64,000 nucleotides of DNA from Vibrio coralliilyticus ATCC BAA-450 (GTDB lineage: Bacteria > Pseudomonadota > Gammaproteobacteria > Enterobacterales > Vibrionaceae), in NCBI RefSeq assembly GCF_000176135.1, contig NZ_ACZN01000018.1:868001-932000 (forward strand), written 5' to 3'. The notes under the pieces are model-generated. The model did no database searches. It was given only the letters and a program-made list of their open reading frames with translations, and was not told the DNA's origin. Shown here piece after piece: positions 15,112 through 23,350 of the stretch (position 1 is the first letter of the stretch; each line of letters begins with the position of its first letter). The position numbers were made by a program, and so were the translations under genes.

Positions 15112-15933
15112 GTGAAAAACATATTGATCATTGGTGGCGGATGGCTAGGTAAGCCTCTCGCCCATTACCTAGAAACCATAGGGCACAAAGTGTATGTGAG
15201 CCGCACCACTGATGATGGTGTAAAAGAGCTGGAAGCTCAGCATCTCACAGGGCTAAAAATCGACTTACAGACTAATCCGGATATTGTCGCTCAAGCCATT
15301 AGTAACACTAAAGCGGACATTGTGATTGGCTGTTTCCCTCCCGGTTTTAGAAAAGGGATGGGACAACAGTACGCTCAACACTGGAATATGCTCTGCCAGG
15401 CTTGCCTGGTTGCTCAGGTTAAGAAAGTCATCATGGTCAGCTCGACCACCGTATACCCCAACCTAGCTGACGCATTAGATGAAGATGCTGCCTCTCTCAA
15501 TAAAGCGTACAGCAGCAACTTATTCTCGGAAAAAGCAGCTACGATGCTGCAAGCAGAGCAGTATGTAATTGATTCAGGGCTTGATTACGGCGTTGTCCGC
15601 TGTAGTGGGCTCGTTGGACCTGATCGTCACCCTTCTCGCTTTGTCGATAAATTGAAGCAAGTCAGTGAACTTGCTCCAGCCAATATGCTTCACCTAACCG
15701 ATGCTATAGGTGCAACAAGCTTCGTTGCTCTCAACTGCAAGAACGTTGTAATCAATGCGACGACACCCAACACGGTTAGCAAGGCAGAGTTTTATCAAGC
15801 AGCGCTCAACAGTGTCGGCTCTGATGTCCGCCTACCACCTGTTGTACAACAAGCAGACAAGCGAATTCTAGCGGATCGCTTGCAAAAATTGGGCTATCGC
15901 TTTCATTACCAGCACACTTTAGAACTTGTATAG
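15112..15933 (+). CDS. YeeZ-like NAD(P)-binding epimerase-family protein
   Basis: 273 residues from GTG 15112. It has a Rossmann fold with N-terminal ILIIGGGWLGKPLA dinucleotide motif, then MVSSTTVYP, and a YGVVRCSGLVGPDRHPSRF segment typical of the atypical/extended SDR proteins annotated YeeZ. The length equals E. coli YeeZ (274). GTG is favoured over ATG 15082 because AAGGA (15101-15105) sits six bases before it and the Rossmann strand then begins at residue 3. Role unknown; probably an NAD(P)-dependent sugar-nucleotide epimerase/reductase-like protein. It is followed after 15 bases by the YdcF-like gene, so the two are probably co-transcribed. Confidence 0.8.
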   Translation: MKNILIIGGGWLGKPLAHYLETIGHKVYVSRTTDDGVKELEAQHLTGLKIDLQTNPDIVAQAISNTKADIVIGCFPPGFRKGMGQQYAQHWNMLCQACLVAQVKKVIMVSSTTVYPNLADALDEDAASLNKAYSSNLFSEKAATMLQAEQYVIDSGLDYGVVRCSGLVGPDRHPSRFVDKLKQVSELAPANMLHLTDAIGATSFVALNCKNVVINATTPNTVSKAEFYQAALNSVGSDVRLPPVVQQADKRILADRLQKLGYRFHYQHTLELV

Positions 15934-15948
15934 CACTGGGAATCCAAT

Positions 15949-16581
15949 ATGAGTACCAAGCTTTTCCAACACATAGAAAATCTGTGGGATTACATGCAGC
16001 TCGCTCAGCCATTACATAAAGCTGACTGCCTATTTGTACTTGGTAGCAACGACGTTAGGGTTGCAGAGCATGCAGCAAAACTTTATCACGATGGTTGGGC
16101 AAATAAGATTGTGTTTTCTGGTGGCGTTGGACGACTAACAGACGGTATTTTTGATCAAACCGAGGCACATACTTTTGCTGCTATAGCTAGAGATCTCGGG
16201 GTACCCTCAGTTGATATCATCCTCGAAGATCAAGCGACCAATACCGGTGAAAATATACAGTTAACGGCCAAACTTCTCACCGAACTTTGCTACGATTTTC
16301 GCTCATTCATATTGGTCCAAAAGCCCTATATGGAGAGGCGAGCTTACGCTACTTTCATGAAACAATGGCCAAATGAAGTCAACCATGTCTGCGTGACATC
16401 CCCTAAAACCGCTTTTATTGATTACTTTAGTGAAGAGATATCTCTTGATGTTACCGTTGAGGCTATGTTGGGTGATTTTGAGCGAATCAAAGAATACCCC
16501 AAAAAAGGATTTCAGATAGAACAGGAAATACCGCCACACATTGAGACTTCCTATCTCGCATTAAGATCCGTTTTCAATTAA
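15949..16581 (+). CDS. YdcF-family protein (DUF218)
   Basis: 210 residues without a signal peptide. It contains the DUF218 core: LFVLGSNDVRVAEHAAKLY, KIVFSGGVGRL, TEAHTFAAIARDLGV, ATNTGENIQLT and LVQKPYMERRAYATF. E. coli YdcF is a cytoplasmic AdoMet-binding protein of unknown reaction, and this match is to YdcF rather than to the membrane-anchored SanA/ElyC members. Immediately downstream of the YeeZ-like gene and followed by a strong terminator at 16586. Confidence 0.83.
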   Translation: MSTKLFQHIENLWDYMQLAQPLHKADCLFVLGSNDVRVAEHAAKLYHDGWANKIVFSGGVGRLTDGIFDQTEAHTFAAIARDLGVPSVDIILEDQATNTGENIQLTAKLLTELCYDFRSFILVQKPYMERRAYATFMKQWPNEVNHVCVTSPKTAFIDYFSEEISLDVTVEAMLGDFERIKEYPKKGFQIEQEIPPHIETSYLALRSVFN

Positions 16582-16585
16582 TACA

Positions 16586-16618
16586 AAAAAGCCAGAGCTT
16601 CACATGCTCTGGCTTTTT
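16586..16618. terminator. Bidirectional terminator, YdcF-like gene / clpA
   Basis: A 13-bp stem with GCCAGAGC/GCTCTGGC core (16586-16598 with 16606-16618) is flanked by A- and T-runs. It ends the plus-strand pair and the minus-strand clpSA unit. Confidence 0.9.
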
Positions 16619-16633
16619 CATTAAACACACGAC

Positions 16634-18907
16634 TTAGTGTACAGCCGCCTCTTTTTCACTTAAGTACTTAAACTTAAGCTCATCTTTCTTCAGATTGACT
16701 TTCACGGTGCCGCCGTCAACCAACGTACCGAACAGCAGCTCATTGGCAAGAGGTTTCTTCAGTTGTTCTTGAATAACACGTCCCATAGGACGCGCACCCA
16801 TCGCCTTGTCGTAACCTTTCAGTGCTAACCAATGGCGTGCATCATCCGATACTTCTAGTGATACACCACGCGCATCCAGCTGCGCTTGAAGTTCAACAAT
16901 AAATTTATCAACCACTTGATGGATAACATGTTCATCAAGGCTGTTAAACCAGATAATGTTGTCCAGACGGTTACGGAACTCAGGCGTGAACACCTTCTTG
17001 ATCTCTGATATCGCATCGTGGCTGTGATCCTGCTGGATCAGGCCGATGGATTTCTTGACCGTTTCCTGAACGCCAGCGTTGGTTGTCATCACAAGAATGA
17101 CGTTACGGAAATCCGCTTTACGACCATTATTATCCGTCAAGGTACCATTATCCATAACCTGAAGAAGCAGGTTAAAGATATCTGGGTGAGCTTTTTCAAT
17201 TTCGTCCAGAAGTACAACAGAGTGCGGATGTTTGATTACCGCGTCGGTTAACAAACCACCTTGATCGTAACCAACATACCCCGGTGGCGCACCAATCAAG
17301 CGGCTCACAGAATGGCGTTCGCCATATTCAGACATATCGAAACGAAGTAGTTCAATACCCATCAGTTTAGACAGCTGAACGGTGACTTCCGTTTTACCCA
17401 CCCCAGTTGGGCCTGCAAACAAGAATGACCCCACAGGTTTGTTATCAGCACCAAGACCAGCACGTGTTAGCTTGATGGCTTCGCTCAGAACGTCAATGGC
17501 GTCATCCTGACCAAATACCAGCATCTTCATCTTCTCATCCAAATTCTGAAGAATCTCTTTATCGGAAGAAGACACAGACTTTTCAGGAATACGAGCCATT
17601 TTCGCTACCATCGCCTCAATGTCGGCAACACCAACTGTTTTCTTACGACGGCTCGCAGGCGCTAGACGATGGCGAGCACCAGCCTCGTCAATCACGTCAA
17701 TGGCTTTATCTGGTAAATGGCGCTCGTTGATGTATTTCGCCGAAAGCTCTACCGCAGCACGAAGTGCTTTGTTGGTGTAGCGCACCTCATGGTGAGCTTC
17801 ATACTTAGGTTTCAGACCCATCAGGATTTTCGTTGTGTCATCAAGCGATGGTTCAACAATATCAATCTTCTGGAAACGGCGAGACAGGGCACGTTCTTTT
17901 TCAAAGATGTTGCTGTATTCCTGATACGTGGTTGAACCGATACAACGCAATTTACCGCTACTTAGCAGAGGCTTAATCAGGTTAGCAGCGTCAACTTGAC
18001 CACCAGATGCTGCACCAGCACCAATAATGGTATGGATCTCATCAATGAAAAGAATCGCGTCGTCTTCTTTCTCTAGTTGCTTAAGAATGGCTTTGAAACG
18101 TTTTTCAAAATCACCACGATACTTGGTGCCAGCCAGTAGCGAACCAATATCCAGAGAATAAATTACACTATTCTTAATAATTTCAGGGACTTGCCCTTCA
18201 ACAATTCTCCACGCCAAACCTTCAGCAATGGCTGTCTTACCGACGCCCGCTTCACCCACTAGAAGTGGATTGTTTTTGCGGCGGCGACACAATACTTGAA
18301 TAGTTCTTTCTAGCTCTTTGTCGCGACCGATCAGTGGATCAATCTGGCCTTGCTTAGCAAGCTGGTTCAAGTTGGAAGCAAAACTCTCTAGGCGCTCTTC
18401 CGAACCTGCTTCTTCAGTACTGTCACTGCTACTGAAAGAGTCAGATGAAGAAGAGTCATCACCTGAGCTTGATGCTTTGGTAATACCGTGTGAAATAAAG
18501 TTAACGATATCCAGACGGCTAATATCATTCTTCTTCAGAAGATAAGCCGCATGAGACTCTTGTTCACTAAAGATAGCGACCAAAACATTGGCGCCTGTTA
18601 CTTCACTGCGTCCTGAAGACTGCACGTGGAACACCGCGCGCTGCAGGACACGTTGAAAACTTAATGTAGGTTGGGTTTCGCGAGTTTCATCATTTTCAGG
18701 GATAAGAGGAGTTGTCTGATCAATGAAGATATCTAACTCGCTTCTTAATGCATCGATATCTGCCTGACAGGCAAGAAGGGCTTCCCTTGCAGCATCGTTT
18801 TCCAACAATGCTAGCAGGAGGTGCTCGACAGTCATGAACTCATGTCGTTTGTCTCTAGCGCGGGAGAATGCGCCGTTTAGACTCGACTCTAACTCTTTAT
18901 TCAGCAT
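16634..18907 (-). CDS. clpA: ATP-dependent Clp protease ATP-binding subunit ClpA
   Basis: AAA+ unfoldase that feeds substrates to ClpP. 757 residues from MLNKELESSLNGAF, matching the E. coli start. It has a Clp N-domain (about 1-145) and an acidic Ser-rich linker. The first AAA module has Walker A GEAGVGKTAIAEG and Walker B FIDEIH. The second AAA module has GPTGVGKTEV and LLDEIEKAHPD, followed by the C-terminal small domain. ATG 18907 is chosen over 18928 because GGAGGT (18912-18917 on the minus strand) lies directly upstream. clpS is 42 bases upstream on the same strand. With ClpS, Aat and Bpt it forms the N-degron pathway. Confidence 0.96.
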   Translation of the reverse strand: MLNKELESSLNGAFSRARDKRHEFMTVEHLLLALLENDAAREALLACQADIDALRSELDIFIDQTTPLIPENDETRETQPTLSFQRVLQRAVFHVQSSGRSEVTGANVLVAIFSEQESHAAYLLKKNDISRLDIVNFISHGITKASSSGDDSSSSDSFSSSDSTEEAGSEERLESFASNLNQLAKQGQIDPLIGRDKELERTIQVLCRRRKNNPLLVGEAGVGKTAIAEGLAWRIVEGQVPEIIKNSVIYSLDIGSLLAGTKYRGDFEKRFKAILKQLEKEDDAILFIDEIHTIIGAGAASGGQVDAANLIKPLLSSGKLRCIGSTTYQEYSNIFEKERALSRRFQKIDIVEPSLDDTTKILMGLKPKYEAHHEVRYTNKALRAAVELSAKYINERHLPDKAIDVIDEAGARHRLAPASRRKKTVGVADIEAMVAKMARIPEKSVSSSDKEILQNLDEKMKMLVFGQDDAIDVLSEAIKLTRAGLGADNKPVGSFLFAGPTGVGKTEVTVQLSKLMGIELLRFDMSEYGERHSVSRLIGAPPGYVGYDQGGLLTDAVIKHPHSVVLLDEIEKAHPDIFNLLLQVMDNGTLTDNNGRKADFRNVILVMTTNAGVQETVKKSIGLIQQDHSHDAISEIKKVFTPEFRNRLDNIIWFNSLDEHVIHQVVDKFIVELQAQLDARGVSLEVSDDARHWLALKGYDKAMGARPMGRVIQEQLKKPLANELLFGTLVDGGTVKVNLKKDELKFKYLSEKEAAVH

Positions 18908-18949
18908 AAGTACCTCCTTTGGCAGCAACTTGGGTTGCTTGATTCAGCT

Positions 18950-19270
18950 TTACGCTTGCTCCATTGTACAAAGCAAAGGATGCTCGTTTTCTTGAGAATA
19001 CATAGTGACTTGCGCTACTTTGGTTTCCGCGACTTCGGCAGTGAACGTGCCACATATCGCTTTGCCTTCGTAATGCACTTTGAGCATCACTTGTGTTGCC
19101 TTGTCTATATCCATAGAGAAAAAACGCTCTAGGATTTCAATCACAAAGTCCATTGGTGTGTAATCATCGTTATTCAAAACAACGTTATACATGGACGGCG
19201 GCTTTACTTTTGTTTTTTCTAGCTCCAGTAAATCAGAGTCTGGAGTGACCCATTCAAATTGCTTGCTCAT
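18950..19270 (-). CDS. clpS: Clp adaptor protein ClpS
   Basis: 106 residues. It contains the ClpS core with YNVVLNNDDYTPMDFVIEIL, which holds the Asn/Asp pocket residues that bind N-terminal Leu, Phe, Tyr or Trp. The VMLKVHYEGKAICG segment follows. The flexible N-terminal arm that contacts ClpA is present. It directs N-degron substrates to ClpAP. First gene of a clpS-clpA operon, divergent from cspD as in other gammaproteobacteria. Confidence 0.96.
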   Translation of the reverse strand: MSKQFEWVTPDSDLLELEKTKVKPPSMYNVVLNNDDYTPMDFVIEILERFFSMDIDKATQVMLKVHYEGKAICGTFTAEVAETKVAQVTMYSQENEHPLLCTMEQA

Positions 19271-19734
19271 GACTAATCGTGTTTAGAAAGTTGCTTAAGA
19301 TAATTTTACCACTTCACTGTGCGGAAGTTATCGATTTAGCTCTTATAAGTAAGAACAAATTGAGCCAAGCAAATTTGTGCCCTTACTTAGAGACTAATGC
19401 AGCAATTGTATCGCTGCAAATAAAAGATTTCTATCAAACAGCATTCTCTATCTAATTGATTAAAAAGACACCAAAAACCATTCAGGGCATAAATACAACA
19501 GACCGGATTACGCTGAAATTCGTTGCAAAAATGTAAATCTTAAAAGTGATTTGTTTGCAAATATGTTGAGTGTGATACGTTTTTCCTATTGACTGAACTC
19601 AATCATTGGCTACATTGGTCAAATAGTGACTCAAAATTTGGCAGCGGCTGAATGGATATTCACTTTTTGTTTACACACGGAATCATCGTGTAATCACACA
19701 ACTTCAGTAACAATATGCATGAGGGATGTATAGC
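19271..19734. promoter_or_regulatory. Divergent control region clpS / cspD
   Basis: 464 bases without a gene, AT-rich on the cspD side. They hold promoters for clpSA (minus) and cspD (plus) and a probable cspD 5' untranslated region. A ribosome site GAGGGA lies at 19721-19726, before ATG 19735. No distinct operator palindrome recognised. Confidence 0.45.
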
Positions 19735-19956
19735 ATGGCTACAGGTACAGTAAAATGGTTTAACAATGCCAAAGGATTTGGTTTTATCTGTCCGGAGGGT
19801 GAAGACGGTGATGTCTTCGCGCACTACTCCACAATCAAAATGGATGGGTATCGTACTCTGAAAGCAGGCCAACAAGTCACATTTGAAGTGGAAGAAGGTC
19901 CTAAAGGGTATCACGCAAGTTCTGTGGTACCAGTAGAAGCTCAAGCCATTAAATAA
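19735..19956 (+). CDS. cspD: Cold-shock-like protein CspD
   Basis: 73 residues starting MATGTVKWFNNAKGFGFICP, with the RNP1 motif KGFGFI and the RNP2-like DVFAHYS of the cold-shock domain. The E. coli homologue inhibits replication initiation in stationary phase by binding single-stranded DNA. The divergent position next to clpS is conserved for cspD and supports that name over other Csp paralogues. ATG 19735 is taken because GAGGGA lies upstream; a frame extension to 19726 is unlikely. Confidence 0.92.
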   Translation: MATGTVKWFNNAKGFGFICPEGEDGDVFAHYSTIKMDGYRTLKAGQQVTFEVEEGPKGYHASSVVPVEAQAIK

Positions 19957-20005
19957 TACGCTGCCAAACAACATTCGACATCTAAAGTGTCGTAATAGAG
20001 AAATA

Positions 20006-20032
20006 AAAAAACCCGCCACTTGGCGGGTTTTT
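20006..20032. terminator. Bidirectional terminator, cspD / icd
   Basis: Stem ACCCGCCA/TGGCGGGT (20011-20018 with 20021-20028), with A-run before and T-run after, between convergent cspD and icd. Confidence 0.9.
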
Positions 20033-20050
20033 CAATTTCAAAATGACTAA

Positions 20051-22276
20051 TTAGCCATTAATGATAGCGTTTAATGTTGCGCTTGGACGCATCAGCGGTG
20101 CAGCTTTGTCAAACTCAGGTGCGTAGTAACCACCTAGTTCACCTGCCACGCCCTGCGCGCCGTTAAGCTCAGCAACGATCGCGTCTTCTTTTGAAGATAG
20201 TGCTTCAGCAACAGGAGCAAACTCTGCAGCAAGGTCTGCATCAGCAGTTTGAGCTGCTAGCGCTTGCGCCCAGTAGGTTGCTAGGTAGTAATGGCTACCA
20301 CGGTTGTCCAACTCGCCGACTTTACGCGAAGGTGACTTGTTGTTATCCAAGAATTCACCGGTTGCTTTGTCTAGTGCATCAGCCAGTACCTGAGCTTTAG
20401 CATTGCCAGTCACTGTACTTAGGTGCTCTAGAGAAGCCGCTAGTGCAAGGAATTCACCAAGAGAATCCCAACGTAGGTGGTTTTCTTTCTCAACCTGTTG
20501 AACGTGCTTAGGTGCCGAACCACCCGCTCCAGTTTCAAACAGACCACCGCCATTCATTAGTGGCACAATTGAAAGCATTTTAGCTGACGTACCAAGCTCT
20601 AGAATCGGGAACAAGTCCGTTAGGTAATCACGCAGTACGTTACCTGTTACAGAAATAGTATCCTGACCTTCTTTGATGCGCTCTAGCGAGAACTTACATG
20701 CATCCAGTGGTGCTAGGATCTTGATTTCTAGACCTGCTGTATCGTGGTTAGGTAGGTAAGCATTCACCTTCTTGATCAGCTGAGCGTCGTGTGCACGATT
20801 CTCATCTAACCAGAACACCGCTGGTACACCTGTTGCGCGAGCACGTGTTACCGCCAGTTTCACCCAGTCTTGAATCGGAGCGTCTTTCACCTGGCACATA
20901 CGGAAGATATCGCCTTCCTCAACCGCTTGCTCTAGTAGCACTGCACCAGCAGCGTCAACAACACGGATTGTGCCCGCTTGGTCAAGAATGAACGTTTTAT
21001 CGTGAGAACCGTACTCTTCCGCTTTCTGAGCCATTAGGCCTACGTTTGGCACACTACCCATTGTCGTTGGGTCAAACGCACCGTTTTCTTTACAGAAATC
21101 GATAACCGCTTGATAGATGCTTGCGTAGCTACGATCAGGAATCATCGCTTTGGTGTCTTTCTGCTTACCATCTGGGCCCCACATTTGGCCAGAAGAACGC
21201 AGCATTGCAGGCATAGAAGCATCAACAATGATGTCACTTGGCACGTGAAGGTTAGTGATACCACGATCTGAATCAACCATAGCTAGCGGTGGTTGGGTTT
21301 CGTAAACAGCTTGCAGCGCAGCTTCGATTTCTTCTTTTTGAGCAGCTGGTAGAGAGGCAATCTTAGCGTAAACATCGCCAATACCGTTGTTCACATCTAC
21401 GCCCAGTTGATCAAATACGTCACCGTACTTAGCAAACACATCTTTGTAGTAAACTTTAACCGCGTGACCGAAGATCACTGGGTCAGACACTTTCATCATG
21501 GTCGCTTTCATGTGAAGCGATAGAAGAACATCTTGCTGTTTCGCATCAGCAATTTCTTTTTCAAAGAACTCTACTAATGCTTTTTTGTTCATTACTGAAC
21601 AATCAATGATTTCTTGGTCTTGAAGAGCGAATGGTGCTTTAAGCTCTTTAACTGTACCGTCAGCCGCAGTGAATTCGATCTTAACCTCGGTCGCACCTTC
21701 TACAGTGTGAGACTTTTCGCTACCAAAGAAATCGTTACCAGACATGCTTGATACATGGGACTTAGAATCTTTTGACCACGCACCCATTGAATGAGGGTTT
21801 TTCTTCGCGTAATTCTTAACCGACAGTGGCGCACGACGGTCTGAGTTACCTTCACGCAGTACAGGGTTTACTGCACTACCTTTGATTTTGTCGTAAGTCG
21901 CTTTGATAGCTTCTTCTTCATACGTGCTTGGCTCTTCAGGGTAGTTAGGTAGATTGTAGCCCTTGTCCTGAAGTTCTTTGATTGCTGCTTTAAGCTGTGG
22001 GATAGAAGCAGAAATGTTTGGAAGTTTGATGATGTTAGCTTCAGGTGTTTTTGCTAGCTCACCTAGCTCAGCCAGTGCGTCACCAATGCGTTGCTCTTCA
22101 GTCAAATGCTCTGGGAAGTTTGCAATAATACGCCCAGCTAGAGAGATATCACGAGTATCAACATCAATACCAGATGAAGCCGTGAAAGACTGAATGATTG
22201 GTAGCAGTGAATACGTTGCTAGTGCAGGAGCTTCATCAGTGATGGTGTAAATAATTGTAGGTTTTTCTGTAGGCAT
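20051..22276 (-). CDS. icd: Isocitrate dehydrogenase, NADP-dependent, monomeric type
   Basis: 741 residues, the size of the roughly 80-kDa monomeric enzyme and about twice the dimeric E. coli Icd. It oxidatively decarboxylates isocitrate to 2-oxoglutarate in the TCA cycle. Family segments seen are TDEAPALATYSLLPI at the N-terminus, NSDRRAPLSVKNYAKKNPHSMG with substrate-binding Ser/Asn/Lys, WGPDGKQKDTKAMIPDRSYA, VPAVFWLDENRAHDAQ, and GAGGSAPKHVQQ. The monomeric form occurs in Vibrio and Azotobacter. Downstream end faces cspD; upstream it is divergent from rluE, an icd-rluE adjacency also found in E. coli. Confidence 0.96.
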   Translation of the reverse strand: MPTEKPTIIYTITDEAPALATYSLLPIIQSFTASSGIDVDTRDISLAGRIIANFPEHLTEEQRIGDALAELGELAKTPEANIIKLPNISASIPQLKAAIKELQDKGYNLPNYPEEPSTYEEEAIKATYDKIKGSAVNPVLREGNSDRRAPLSVKNYAKKNPHSMGAWSKDSKSHVSSMSGNDFFGSEKSHTVEGATEVKIEFTAADGTVKELKAPFALQDQEIIDCSVMNKKALVEFFEKEIADAKQQDVLLSLHMKATMMKVSDPVIFGHAVKVYYKDVFAKYGDVFDQLGVDVNNGIGDVYAKIASLPAAQKEEIEAALQAVYETQPPLAMVDSDRGITNLHVPSDIIVDASMPAMLRSSGQMWGPDGKQKDTKAMIPDRSYASIYQAVIDFCKENGAFDPTTMGSVPNVGLMAQKAEEYGSHDKTFILDQAGTIRVVDAAGAVLLEQAVEEGDIFRMCQVKDAPIQDWVKLAVTRARATGVPAVFWLDENRAHDAQLIKKVNAYLPNHDTAGLEIKILAPLDACKFSLERIKEGQDTISVTGNVLRDYLTDLFPILELGTSAKMLSIVPLMNGGGLFETGAGGSAPKHVQQVEKENHLRWDSLGEFLALAASLEHLSTVTGNAKAQVLADALDKATGEFLDNNKSPSRKVGELDNRGSHYYLATYWAQALAAQTADADLAAEFAPVAEALSSKEDAIVAELNGAQGVAGELGGYYAPEFDKAAPLMRPSATLNAIING

Positions 22277-22578
22277 GAAATTTCCCTATTGTTCTTACAA
22301 AGTCCGTCGGATGAACGGCTTTGGGTTGTGTGTCCGCCAACAAGTTGAATTGTCATCCCCTCACTTGTTTGCGATTTATTGTCTCTTTTGTTTTTTCCTT
22401 ACGTTTGCTTAAGCGTAAGATCCGTGAGAACTGTACTTTTATAATTAAACAAAATCGGAAGAATAGTCTATTATCTTGTGCACCAATCCTGTTTTCGGGC
22501 GCGCACATCATAGCCTAAAATGGATGGTTTTGAAAATTTTCGCCCACACTTCGTTTACATTTTTGCAAGGTAGTTAAC
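22277..22578. promoter_or_regulatory. Divergent control region icd / rluE
   Basis: 302 bases between divergent start codons. It contains an imperfect hairpin near 22300-22325 in the icd leader, and AAGG before ATG 22579. Apart from promoters that I cannot define precisely, nothing else was seen. Confidence 0.4.
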
Positions 22579-23271
22579 ATGTCGCCACGCTCACGCCGTG
22601 AGTCCTCCACGCCTTCCTCTCGTTCGCGTAAACCCGGTTTTAAACACTCGACTTCGACCAATAAAACCAAACATCATTCATCAAAGAACCGTAAAAAACC
22701 GGCGAGTACTAAACCTAAAGTAGCCCCTGAAGATCGCAAGGTGATCGTGTTTAATAAACCATTTGATACTCTGAGCCAATTTACTGATGGTGAAGGCCGA
22801 AAAACACTCGCTGACTTTATCCCAGTAAAAGATGTCTATGCCGCTGGAAGATTAGACAGAGATAGCGAAGGCCTAATGGTACTGACTAATGATGGCATAC
22901 TGCAGGCCAAGCTGACTCAACCAAAATCTAAGTCACCGAAAACGTATTGGGTGCAAGTTGACGGAGCACCTTCAGAGTCTGATCTCGATAAGTTGAGGAA
23001 GGGTGTTGAGCTTAAAGATGGCATGACTCTACCCGCAAAAGTTGAAGTGATGGCAGAACCCAATGTATGGGAACGCACCCCTCCTGTTCGCTTTAGGGCC
23101 AATATTCCAACGACTTGGCTGGCAATCACCATTATCGAAGGAAGAAACCGTCAGGTTCGCCGCATGACCGCTAATATTGGCTTCCCAACTCTACGTCTAA
23201 TTCGATATTCAATGGGCGATATTAAGCTAGGTGAATTACAGCCAGGTGAATGGAAAGAAATCCTGATCTAA
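22579..23271 (+). CDS. rluE: 23S rRNA pseudouridine synthase RluE
   Basis: RsuA/RluB-family synthase, by homology converting U2457 of 23S rRNA to pseudouridine. 230 residues. The first 50 are very rich in Ser, Arg and Lys (a disordered basic tail), then the catalytic domain begins VIVFNKPFDTLSQFTDGEGR. The catalytic Asp is in AAGRLDRDSEGLMVLTNDG. GRNRQVRRMTANIGFPTLRL is the C-terminal family signature. Whole-length match to E. coli RluE, and adjacency to icd is the E. coli arrangement. Confidence 0.94.
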   Translation: MSPRSRRESSTPSSRSRKPGFKHSTSTNKTKHHSSKNRKKPASTKPKVAPEDRKVIVFNKPFDTLSQFTDGEGRKTLADFIPVKDVYAAGRLDRDSEGLMVLTNDGILQAKLTQPKSKSPKTYWVQVDGAPSESDLDKLRKGVELKDGMTLPAKVEVMAEPNVWERTPPVRFRANIPTTWLAITIIEGRNRQVRRMTANIGFPTLRLIRYSMGDIKLGELQPGEWKEILI

Positions 23272-23300
23272 TTACAGACACGATTACTCCGCACATACAA

Positions 23301-23328
23301 AAACGGCGCTTCAATTGAAGCGCCGTTT
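23301..23328. terminator. Bidirectional terminator, rluE / aspS
   Basis: A fully self-complementary 28-base stem with core CGGCGCTTC/GAAGCGCCG and A/T ends (23301-23328) lies between convergent rluE and aspS. Confidence 0.88.
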
Positions 23329-23350
23329 ATATTCACTATCAGCGAAAAGC

